Shown piece after piece: positions 38,401-45,381 of a stretch of DNA of 64,000 bases. How positions within the stretch are numbered: the first letter of the stretch is position 1; each line of letters starts with the position of its first letter. Source of the DNA: Mercenaria mercenaria. Lineage: Eukaryota; Mollusca; Bivalvia; Venerida; Veneridae. Position numbers and translations under genes: made by a program. The notes beneath the pieces are model-generated. The model worked only from the letters and a program-made list of their open reading frames with translations. It did no database searches and was not told where the DNA came from. The DNA is taken from NCBI RefSeq assembly GCF_021730395.1, contig NC_069371.1, forward strand, positions 51,842,001-51,906,000, in the 5' to 3' direction.

Positions 38401-41400
38401 TTGATTAAACCTTGAATGATTCTTTATCATGATATGGACTTGCATACCTTCTAATTTTCGTCTGGCTCCACCCCCTATTTTCAGAGTTATGGTCATAGTC
38501 AAAAAGTGTTATGGAAAATAGTAAAAAAAACACATTTTCAGCTTGTGACACACCTAGCTCAAAATGTATTTAATATAAATGGTTGAAAACTTGCATGGGT
38601 CTTAATCGTGATATAGACTTGCTCACCTATTTTTTGGCTGGCTTCACCCTCTATTTTTAAAGTTATGGCCCCTGGAATAGTAAAAAAATGCACATTTTCC
38701 CCTAATTATGTGCCTAGCTCAAAAACTGTTTGATGTTAAATCATGAAACCTTGCTTGAATCTTTATCATGATGTGACCTTGCACACTTGGCATTCTTGTT
38801 GAGAATCTTAGCACTTATTACAGAGTTGTGGCCCTTGAAATAGTCAAAATAGTGGATTTTTTGTTTGTGCTGCTTATAGCTCAAAAAGTATTTCGCAGCA
38901 CCCTGCCCCTTTTAGGCAACACAATAAGTTTGACATTGTTTCTAATTTTAGGTGCAGGATTGAAGGATGCTGGAAGTTATCTAGGTGCATCTGTACTCTC
39001 AGGGTTGTTGTCTGTTGAAGGTGGTGCTGGAGATGCAGCATTAAATCTAGTCAGTGCGCCAGCAGTGGCCAAACAGCAGGGCATTCAGGTACTTCAGACA
39101 GTTTCTGATGTTTAATTGCACAGAACTATCCATAGGTAGCGAGAAAAAACTGGCAAGTCAGTTTCATACCCTGCACCTTCTATTAGATAGGTATACATGT
39201 ATATTCCTACTTGGTTAAAAGTCGATTTCTTCCCTGTACATAGTCTATTACTCAGTTATGAAGATATGTATATAAAATGGATACATTCTAGGAGTGGGGG
39301 TAGGGTGAAGTGTAGCTGGCTCAGTATAAGGAAAAAATGGATACATTCTAGGAGTGGGGTTAGGGTGAAGTGTAGCCGACTCAGTATAAGGAAAAAATGG
39401 ATACAGTCCAGGAGTGGGGGTAGGGTGAAGTGTAGCTGGCTCTGTATAAGGAAAAAATGGATACAGTCTAGGAGTGGGGGTAGGGTGAAGTGTAGCTGGC
39501 TCAGTATAAGGAAAAAATGGATACAGTCTAGGAGTGGGGGTAGGGTGAAGTGTAGCTGGCTCAGTATAAGGAAAAAATGGATACATTCTAGGAGTGGGGG
39601 TAGGGTGAAGTGTAGCTGGCTCAGTATAAGGAAAAAATGGATACAGTCTAGGAGTGGGGGTAGGGTGAAGTGTAACTGGCTCAGTATAAGGAAAAAATGG
39701 ATACAGTCTAGGAGTGGGGGTAGGGTGAAGTGTAGCTGGCTCAGTATAAGGAAAAAATGGATACAGTCTAGGAGTGGGGGTAGGGTGAAGTGTAGCTGGC
39801 TCAGTATAAGGAAAAAATGGATACATTCTAGGAGTGGGGGTAGGGTGAAGTGTAGCTGGCTCAGTATAAGGAAAAAATGGATACAGTCTAGGAGTGGGGG
39901 TAGGGTGAAGTGTAGCTGGCTCAGTGTAAGGAAAATATAGGGAGAATTAGTGCAGCTAACCCAGTGTAGGGAGAGATAAGAGTAGCTGGACCAATATAGG
40001 GAGAATTACTTTAGCTGGCCAAATATAGGGAGAACTAGAATAGCTTGCCTGGTATAGAACAAATTATTAGAACTGGTCCATTATATGGGGAAATTAGAAA
40101 AGCTGGCCCAGTATATAATAGGGGGGGGGGCCTCCTTGGCCGAGTGGTTAAGGTCGCTGATTTCAAGTCACTTGCCCCTTATCGATGTGAGTTTGAGCCT
40201 CACTCAGGGCATTGAATTCTTCATGTGAGGAAGCCATCCAGCTGGCTTACGTAAGGTCGGTGGTTCTACCCAGGTGCCCGCTCGTGATGAAATAATGAAA
40301 GGAGGGGCACCTGGGTTCTTCCTCCACCATCAAAGCTGCAAAGTCACCATATGACCTTAAACTGTGTCGGTGCTACATTAAACCAACAAAAAAAAAAAAT
40401 AATAATATAGGGAGAATTATAATAGCTTGCCCAATATGGAGTGAATTAGTATAGCTGGTCCAATATATAAGTAGCATTGTTGTAGCTGGCCCAATAGCCC
40501 AATAGAGTGGATCAGATATTACTGGCTCCACATTAATAATAAACTCTCTACATATTAAATCAACAACTTGCAGATACATGGCCATCATTTTGTTGTTGAT
40601 CTTCACCCTGCTAAATTTCTAAAATGGACTGGTCCATCATTTAATTTGGTCAAAACCAATTATTATTTGAAGAGGTGATCTTTGAAAATTTACTGACTGA
40701 ATAGCCAACAGTACAGACCATGATCAGCCTGCACAGATGTACAGGCTGATCTTGGTCAGCGCTGGTCCCAAAGGCAGAACCACTTGCCGGCAGCAGGCTA
40801 AAGGTTAATCAATTTGAAATAACTAAATAAAGTGAAGATTGCCAAAATGGTATAGTCATTGTCACATTAAATAAATCCTATTCTTATTAAGAAAAAGTTT
40901 GGAATATTGTTGAAAAAAAAATCCGAAACCTATCATGGCTACGCTTGAACTTAAAATAATTTTGATAATATTCACTGTTTAGGTTGAAAGTAAATATGAA
41001 TCTACCAAGGGTAGTCAGCTTGTAAGTGTGAGTGCTGATGGACGAACAGTCACAGGGACCACATCAGGGGGCCAGCCCCTACTTATCAGCATTAATGGAG
41101 CCCAGTTCTCCACTCCAGCTGTTCTTAGTGGATCAGTTTTATTGTTCCAAGCAAAGAGTGATCCTAAACTGGTATCAACTGTTGCAGGTGTGTATAAGAA
41201 GAGTTTGAATTATATTTGTTACTAAATTTTTAGACCCAGCAAAACAAACAAAATGAAATTTTGATTTTCTCAAAGTATTCTTTGCTGGTATATTTATGGT
41301 GTTATTCCTTACAGTGAAACCCCTCCAAACTGGAAATCCCTCAAGACTGAACTTTGAGCTTAGTCTCTGGTTCATCCGGTTCAGATGATATTGCTGTAGT

Positions 41401-42272
41401 GATGTAAGGGAGATAATCCTGTTACTGGTGCAGAATGATTTCCTTTTAGTGATGTAAGGGAGACAACTCTGTTACTGGTTCATAATTTACTGTAGTGATG
41501 CAAGGGATATTTTTCTGCTTCTAATGCAAAATGATTTTACTGTAGTGAAGTTAGGGAGTAAAAAAAAAACAGTGGTTAGAACTGTCGCACATCTTTAATC
41601 ATCAGCAACGAATGAACTGTTGCTCATTCCCCTAAAAACATATGATTTGTAAATATTACAAGTTGATGAAACATCTGCCAGCATTTGAAAATGAAAATTT
41701 TTTATGTTTATTGCCTAAGAGATAGTCCCCTTAGGTATCCGCTCAGTACATGCTCCAAGGTGGTAAGACCACCCTCGGTAAATGAGAATCTGATTGTTTT
41801 TTTTTTTATATATATAGCAGAATTTTGTGATTGACCAATTATTACAGTAACCCATTTTTAGAGATATACAGATTCCAAGGTTATAAAGGGAAGATAGGAG
41901 ACAAGTCTTAAAAATAAAGCATCTGATTGGATAATTCGAAACTTAATTTTGAAACTGACCAGTGGCATTCCTGCATTTTGAGACTGGTCCCTAAATTTTG
42001 TGTTATAACCTTTAAGTCTGGAGTTAATCCATCTTAATGGGGGTATTAACTGTTCTATGATTATTAACTCAAAATATTTAAATTGATTCATATATAAATA
42101 TTTTCATGTTTCAGGAGCCTTGTCAGATAATGGTGCTAGTGTGACTGGCTTTTCAGTTACAGTTGATTCCAAAGGTTCGCAGTGGGGCATTGTGTACCTG
42201 CCTTCCCCTCCACCAAATGGACTCTTCAATATCAGTAAAACTGTCCAATCAGCTGTTGAGTTGGAATTTTAA
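15419..42272 (+). CDS. PHGDH: D-3-phosphoglycerate dehydrogenase, 11 exons, 526 aa
   Basis: PHGDH oxidises 3-phosphoglycerate to 3-phosphohydroxypyruvate with NAD+, the first step of cytosolic serine synthesis. Exons: 15419-15559, 21586-21737, 22169-22234, 22940-23093, 28700-28832, 30554-30702, 31814-31966, 37053-37185, 38952-39088, 40983-41187 and 42115-42272 (TAA). All junctions keep frame and have AG/GT borders. The start ATG has A at -3 and G at +4. The product is 526 aa; the human enzyme has 533. Residues 1-97 are the N-terminal substrate-binding part. The NAD-binding GLGRIG is at 153-158, with D176 (TIGYD) as the expected ribose-binding acid. Expected catalytic residues are R237 (CARGG), E266 (EPP) and H284 (PHLGAS). 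A C-terminal intervening domain and a regulatory-type domain follow, as in animal type I enzymes. Exon 6 uses the donor at 30703 (GTATGT), giving LDVYVNEPP, the same spacing as human LDVFTEEPP. The gene looks intact. Its introns carry almost all the repeats listed from 15746 to 42000. Confidence 0.96.
15746..16215. mobile_element. 470-bp element with long terminal inverted repeats
   Basis: The ends CCCCTGGATTGAGAGACA and TGTCTCTCAATCCAGGGG are inverted, bounded by GGAGAC and GTCTCC. Inner segments (GTCTCTCGATCAAAAGACA, TTTAGATCAAGAGAATG) are further partial copies. It is non-coding, in PHGDH intron 1. No clear target duplication was seen. Confidence 0.75.
16243..16300 (+). repeat. Short hairpin repeat, copy 3
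   Basis: GATCTACTCAAAGAGCTATA and TATACTTCTTTGATCTACTC form the most complete hairpin of the four related copies. Confidence 0.55.
16301..18743. other. PHGDH intron 1, nothing recognised
   Basis: AT-rich intron sequence with short homopolymers. No open frame, RNA gene or repeat family could be assigned. Confidence 0.6.
18746..19561. mobile_element. 816-bp TIR element flanked by TA
   Basis: The left end CTGGTTCGGAACC with TTTCCGGACAC faces the right end GTGTCCGGAAA with GGTTTGGAACTGG read in reverse. TA flanks both sides (18744-18745, 19562-19563). The right end carries one extra copy of the TTTCCGGACA motif. TA flanks fit the IS630-Tc1-mariner group. An open frame at 19486-19788 crosses its edge and has no transposase motifs, so this is a non-autonomous copy. 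Confidence 0.7.
19907..21426 (+). mobile_element. Hairpin-headed element, family B copy 1
   Basis: The head stem pairs AGCTCACCTGAGCAC with GTGCTCAAAGGTGAGC. A GTCCGTCGTCCGTCCGTCG simple repeat follows. The body has about ten units of about 145 bp, each with GTTAACACT, AATCTTAATGAAACTTGGTC and AAACTAGGTCACC. The tail has TCAGGTGAGC (21389-21398, complement of the head arm), a hairpin AGGGCC/GGCCCT and the end TCTTGTT. It is non-coding and complete in plan. Confidence 0.85.
23102..23144 (+). repeat. Duplicate of the end of PHGDH exon 4
   Basis: Just after the exon 4 donor, the intron repeats a 43-bp stretch of the exon (23044-23086) with few changes: AAGTGGCCCTTAGAATGCA occurs in both. The copies are 58 bp apart. 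The intronic copy is followed by TTTAGATT instead of a donor, so it is probably not spliced in. Confidence 0.75.
23149..23570 (+). mobile_element. Hairpin-headed element, family J copy 2 (partial)
   Basis: It begins TATGCTCCTCCAAGGGAAAG, similar to the reverse element at 11940-12282, then CATCCGTCCATCCG. The body contains TTATCTTCATG, TTATTGCC and CCTGTCCGGAGTATTTC, also seen decayed at 26689-26990. The family C element begins directly after it. Boundaries are approximate. Confidence 0.4.
23571..26224 (+). mobile_element. Hairpin-headed element, family C, split by family A
   Basis: The head pairs AGTCCCCTACTGGTT with AAACCAGTTTTGGGGACT. A CCGTCATTCCGTC array follows, then units of about 155 bp with CTGTCCGGTCCATAACTCT, TTAATATTACTTGGCACAAA and AGGTCAAGGTCACA. 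A whole family A element (24016-25343) interrupts a unit; the unit resumes at TCCTGTCCGG. The end is CACCCTTGTT. No tail arm matching the head was seen, so the 3' end may be atypical. Confidence 0.75.
24016..25343 (+). mobile_element. Hairpin-headed element, family A copy 2, nested in C
   Basis: Head arm GCTCGACTATT, GGCGTCGGCGTCGGCGTC repeat, seven body units of about 167 bp (CATAACTCTGACATGTATTT, ATGCCCCCTTTTGGACTTAG), tail arm AATAGTCGAGC at 25306-25316, hairpin GCTGTC/GACAGC and end TCTTGTT. Removing it restores the family C phrase GGGCTTTTTTCCTGTCCGG, so it entered a T run. Confidence 0.85.
26225..26545 (+). repeat. Shared module, poly(T), second module (copy 1)
   Basis: A segment of about 170 bp (TACTATAAATAG, ATCGAGACCACTTTTCTGTG, GTGTATTTTGACC, CTCTACCTGGTAAAG) is followed by a TTA microsatellite and about 50 T, then a shorter second copy of the segment. 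The same order recurs at 35470-35868. Confidence 0.65.
27146..27800 (+). mobile_element. Hairpin-headed element, family B2
   Basis: Head AGCTCACCTGTCAC pairs with GTGACAAGGTGAGCT, then a CCGTCGTGCGTCGTCC repeat. The body has units of about 180 bp (AAAAACCAGAAGCCCTAGAG, GGGGTCAAAATTGACCCC). The 3' end is unclear and may be lost. Confidence 0.65.
28001..28451 (+). mobile_element. Hairpin-headed element, family F
   Basis: Head TATGCCCCCGGCATC pairs with GATGCGTGAGGCATA. CCGTCCGTTCGTTCGTCCG follows, then two body units (GAGGTTAACCAAATGGGACC, CCTGTGACCATTCCTCATC). It ends in ACTCCTTGTT. A poly(T) tract follows. Confidence 0.65.
29066..30173 (+). mobile_element. Hairpin-headed element, family A copy 3
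   Basis: Head arm GCTCAACTAT differs from copy 2 by one base in the arm, and its tail arm ATAGTTGAGC (30138-30147) carries the matching change. About six body units (AGGTTAAAGTTTTGATGCAC, ATATGACACAAGGTGCATAA), a tail hairpin and the end TCTTGTT complete it. Confidence 0.8.
31552..31716. repeat. Small inverted repeat in PHGDH intron 6
   Basis: GGTTTATCACAGAATAACC (31576-31594) faces GGTTATTCTATGATAAACC (31674-31692), with weaker pairing outside. It is probably a small MITE. Confidence 0.5.
32143..34097 (+). mobile_element. Hairpin-headed element, family G
   Basis: Head AGCCCACCATC pairs with GATGGTGGGCT, followed by a (CCGT)n array. The body has two parts: about four units of about 180 bp (CCACAGAGCCTAGGGCTTTG) and then about ten units of about 98 bp (GACCTAGTGACCTACTTTCA). 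The tail has TGGTGGGC (34063-34070, complement of the head arm), hairpin GATCAC/GTGATC and end TCTTGTT. Confidence 0.85.
34657..35992 (+). mobile_element. Hairpin-headed element, family E, nested in D
   Basis: Head ATACGCCCGTTT pairs with AACGGGACGTAT. A GGCGGGCGGGCGGGCGGG tract follows, then about five units of about 155 bp (ATGCATAGAGGGATTTTGAT, GTGTCATGCGCAAGAACC). The module-poly(T)-module block lies inside. Tail arm ACGGGCGTA (35958-35966) complements TACGCCCGT. The end is CACTCTTGTT. It entered the T run of family D's GCCTTTTTACTCTTGT. Confidence 0.8.
35470..35868 (+). repeat. Shared module, poly(T), second module (copy 2)
   Basis: Same order as 26225-26545: module (35472-35656), poly(T) with one interruption (35661-35694), module (35695-35868). 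Here it sits inside family E. Confidence 0.65.
37225..37463. mobile_element. Palindromic MITE family 1, copy b
   Basis: Best-preserved copy: ATGAGCCGTGCCATGGGAAA on the left is matched by an inverted copy ending GGCACGGCTCAT. Both arms carry the GGTCTGGATCCATGCTGGTC-type segment. It lies in PHGDH intron 8. Confidence 0.85.
37631..37932 (+). mobile_element. Hairpin-headed element, family A copy 4 (short)
   Basis: Head AGCTCGACTTTTC with AAAAAGTAGAGCT, one to two body units, tail arm AAAAGTCAAGC-like, hairpin GCTGTCT/AGACAGC and end TCTTGTT. Head and tail both have the T-rich arm that differs from copies 1-3. Confidence 0.75.
38089..38160 (+). pseudogene. Decayed extra copy of PHGDH exon 9
   Basis: TTCTAATTTTAG then GTGTTGAATTAAATGATG and TATCTGTACTCTTCTG align with the acceptor and first 52 bases of the real exon 9 (38952 on), with about 70% identity by eye. 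The copy has lost the rest of the exon and soon meets an in-frame stop, so it cannot replace exon 9. It is about 840 bp upstream of the functional exon in the same intron. Confidence 0.65.
38161..38800 (+). repeat. Decayed tandem units of hairpin-headed element type
   Basis: Phrases such as CATAACTCTGATCCATTAGG, TTATTTGGCACAAAAT and repeated CTTTATCATGATRTGACTTG-like text resemble element bodies. It ends GGCATTCTTGTT. No intact head was seen. Confidence 0.45.
39277..39935 (+). repeat. 60-bp minisatellite, 11 copies
   Basis: Near-identical 60-bp units (ATGGATACA, AGGAGTGGGGGTAGGGTGA, GTGTAGCTGGCTCAGT, AAGGAAAAA) lie in PHGDH intron 9. Because 60 is a multiple of three, long open frames run through on both strands (about 247 and 192 codons); these are artefacts. 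Confidence 0.95.
39936..40505 (+). repeat. Degenerate ~30-bp repeat, split by a SINE
   Basis: Units like ATATAGGGAGAATTA and TAGCTGGCCCA recur on both sides of the SINE at 40131-40397. It appears to be a diverged extension of the preceding minisatellite theme. Confidence 0.6.
40131..40397 (+). mobile_element. tRNA-derived SINE (family 1), most complete copy
   Basis: The head GCCTCCTTGGCCGAGTGGTT has a tRNA A-box-like start and a B-box-like GAGTTTGAGCCTCAC. The body has CCATCCAGCTGGC, GGTGGTTCTACCCAGG and AAAGTCACCATATGACC. It ends TTAAACCAAC followed by an A-rich tail. It interrupts a minisatellite, so its edges are clear. Confidence 0.85.
40608..40806. mobile_element. Palindromic MITE family 2, copy a
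   Basis: CTGCTAAATTTCTAAAATGG, CTGACTGAATAGCCAACAGT and a core TGATCAGCCTGCACAGATGT match copies at 45733-45936 and, reversed, 50906-51076. The core is palindromic around GATCATGATC-like sequence. Confidence 0.65.
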
Positions 42273-42856
42273 CCAATCAGATGATGGCTTTAACAATTTT
42301 AACCTGCTGAAATTTAGAAGTATTAAGAACTACATATATTTTGTTCTGCTAGAAAATGTTTTCTACAAAAAGGATTTTTTACGAAAAAGAAAATGCTTGT
42401 AAAAGATTTTGATAAATGTTTCTTGAAACCAAAACAGTCCATTTTGTTACAGAAAATACACACAAAGTTTATATAAAACTGGAAGTGATCTTACAATCCA
42501 CAAGTTAGTATGGTCAGTGTTTGTTTTGAACTGAAGGACCTGCTTAAACTAGATAAAAATTCAGTTTAACCACATTTAATTCATGCTCTCTTGTTTGCTT
42601 TAATGCCTTCAAGAAATGTAATGGGTCAAAATAATGACAAATATGTTATACTCCTTTTGTATCTTGTAAGGATATGATTTCATTCAGGTTTAACGATAAT
42701 TCTATTATCTTGGCCTTTGAAAACTTCTTTCTATTCGAACTATGAAGAAAACTTCATAACATGAAATGCTCAAGCAAAAAATTAATACTGGTATGCAACT
42801 TTTTTTACCCTGAAAATAGCACCACATTGCTAAGCCTGGCATATGTGAAGTTTTAC

Positions 42857-42862
42857 AATAAA
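42857..42862 (+). terminator. Candidate PHGDH poly(A) signal
   Basis: AATAAA lies about 585 bp after the PHGDH stop codon. Other AT-rich candidates follow, so the exact 3' end is uncertain. Confidence 0.5.
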
Positions 42863-44440
42863 TATTCAGCCAGTTATTGCTTATACATGTATTTTAAGTT
42901 TTATTGAAAACATTGCAAGTGGTTTTGAAGCAGTGCAGCAGTAACTTAATAACTTTAGATTTTTATATAAGCAATAATTTATATATGTTAAAATAACTGG
43001 TTATCATACTCTCTAGCTAAATTTACCAGTATGTTATGTATTCATGCAGTATTATAGATGTGCTATTATACCTGTCTAGAAAATGTTAACTTTCTTATGC
43101 ATTTACTTGTCTGATTAAGTTGACAAAGTGGGAACAGTTGACTTGTTTAATTAATATTACAGCAAAACAGTTCTATAAATGGTTCATTCAAAAATAATAT
43201 CAAGGTAAGTTGTGCCCATTTAAGTCGACATAATCATTTAGTATGCAAAACATTTTGTTCAACATTTATCATACATCAGTATTGATAAGTATAAAATAAA
43301 ATGAAGAAAAAACATCTGGTTTTAAATGTTTATTTGTTGCCATTATGCATGTATAGTTTATAAGAAGTACATGTACTGCAGACTGGATATATGTTAAGTT
43401 CACAATGTTAAATCCACAGTTATTAAAAATTTGTACAGCACAACCTGCAATGATTTGTTAACATGACTGGATGGTCTTGACTATAGGTGAAAATATTGTG
43501 AACATAATTTATTGTATCACCTTTTCAGTAAGATGTTTTATCAAATGTAATATAGAATCTCCCTCCATGAACAAAAGCCCTCACCCCCACTGCTCAATTT
43601 GACTATGGTGGACAAACTTCCTCTTTATTTTGTTGATTAAAACTTTTAAATCAAAAGGAAATAAGAGATACTAAATAATACAATTTTAAGATGACAGTTA
43701 TCTATTATAACTTGACATAATAAAGTGAAAATTTCTATATGATTGAAAAAAGAAATGACAAGGGATAATTCCTGCCTAGATCAAATTAAGCAGAGGATGG
43801 AGGGGTGGATTTTGTCCATTTCCCAGTTTTATTTCTTTCAGAGTATGAGACAATGCAATTAAAGTAGAAGGGTAGTTTCATACAGATTTCAGTCATGGGT
43901 TTGGAGCATAAGACTTCAAATAAATTTCAACTTTGACCCTATTTGCCACTTGATACATGTGAAACTCGGAATATATCAAAATTAGCATAAAAACAACTTG
44001 GTTTTGTAAAAAATGAAAATTTCATGGACTCAAAATGTACAAGGAAATTCCCATGAAAATGAGTGGGCCCATAACATGATATCCTAAAAAGTTTCAGTTG
44101 CGAAAATGTAAAAGAATATGTTACAGATTTTGTTAATCAAACAATGACTTGCAGTAGTAAGAATTTTTTTTTTCGTTCTTTGAATCAGTGGCATGTTGTG
44201 TGTTGTATCTCTGTACATTTGTAGTTTATTTGCTTGTATGTCTTCTTCCATCATGCGTTCATTGAAGAAAATAAGGTTATGTTACCTAGAAATGCAGAAA
44301 AGATAAAATTAAAAAAATAATCACAACTCTATATATATCCGGCACATTTCATTCAAATTTTGTCAGTTTTCAATGAAATATTATGATTATTTCAACCCGT
44401 CAGGTGGTGTTCTATATATAGCATTCACAGTTTAAAATTT
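42863..44440. other. Convergent intergenic region, nothing recognised
   Basis: This lies between the 3' ends of PHGDH (+) and the Ig gene (-). Missing last exons of the Ig gene may be here, but no minus-strand segment with splice borders and a membrane helix or tail could be supported. Confidence 0.5.
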
Positions 44441-44460
44441 TACCGATATCTGTTACGCAG

Positions 44461-44978
44461 ACAGTGATCATTGTAGTTGATTGCACACAGTGATCATTGT
44501 AGGTGATCGCAGACAGTGATTATTGTAGGTGACTGCATACGGTGATCATTGCAGGTGACTGCAGACAGTGATCATTGTAGGTGATTGCAGACAGTGATCA
44601 TTGTAGGTGACTGCATACGGTGATCATTGCAGGTGACTGCATACAGTGATCATTGTAGGTGATCGCATACAGTGATCATTGTAGGTGACTGCATACGGTG
44701 ATCATTGCAGGTGACTGCATACGGTGATCATTGTAGGTGATCGCATACGGTGATCATTGTAGGTGACTGCATACGGTGATCATTGCAGGTGACTGCATAC
44801 GGTGATCATTGCAGGTGATCGCAGACAGTGATCATTGCAGGTGATCGCATACAGTGATCATTGTAGGTGATCGCATACAGTGATCATTGTAGTGATCGCA
44901 TACAGTGATCATTGTAGGTGATTGCATACAGTGATCATTGTAGGTGACTGCAGACAGTGACCATTGTAGGTGATTGCA
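44461..44978. repeat. ~26-bp minisatellite, about 20 copies
   Basis: Units like TGATCATTGTAGGTGACTGC plus ATACGG alternate small variants (GACTGC/GATCGC, CATACG/CAGACA, TGTAGG/TGCAGG). Each unit carries the palindrome TGATCA. Confidence 0.9.
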
Positions 44979-45159
44979 GTACAAGGGAGACAACACAATT
45001 TTAAGATGATTCTTTTAAGGTAGCAGTAATCAAGGGAGCTAATCCATGACATCCTTAAAAATGAATATGTTTTATTTTACTTTTCTAAGTTCATAGGTAG
45101 AGCTATATGAATCATCTGTACTTTGGTGTCAGTATCACGATTTTGTTCAGTTTTGTATG

Positions 45160-45366
45160 TAAGCTGGTGTCTCAGAAACCACTTGTGGGAATTTATTGAA
45201 ACTTCACGCACTTATTCACTGTGATGAGCATGTACATGCATTGTACAGGTTCCATAACTATGTTTTGCATTTTTATAAAATTATGCCACTTTTTCAACTT
45301 TCATATTAATGCAATTGATAAGAATGTTAAAGGATCAAGCATTGCTGTCCTCCGACAGCTCTTGTT
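45160..45366 (+). mobile_element. Family A copy 5, 3' fragment
   Basis: A body-like segment (CTCAGAAACCACTTGTGGG, ATTTATTGAAACTTCACGCA) is followed by GGATCAAGC, the hairpin GCTGTCCTCCGACAGC and TCTTGTT. The head is missing. Confidence 0.6.
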
Positions 45367-45381
45367 AAAAATATATCTTAC

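Noticed and set aside
39197-39940. 247-codon open frame with 20-residue repeats ([15 protein letters not shown]-like), and its 192-codon antisense
   Set aside because: Both come from a 60-bp minisatellite whose length is a multiple of three; it lies in a PHGDH intron and frames are open on both strands.
44461-44978. CRISPR-like regular array
   Set aside because: Units abut without unique spacers and the setting is an animal genome; it is a minisatellite.
42863-45380. Last exons of the Ig gene
   Set aside because: No minus-strand segment with correct phase, splice borders and a membrane helix or stop could be supported.
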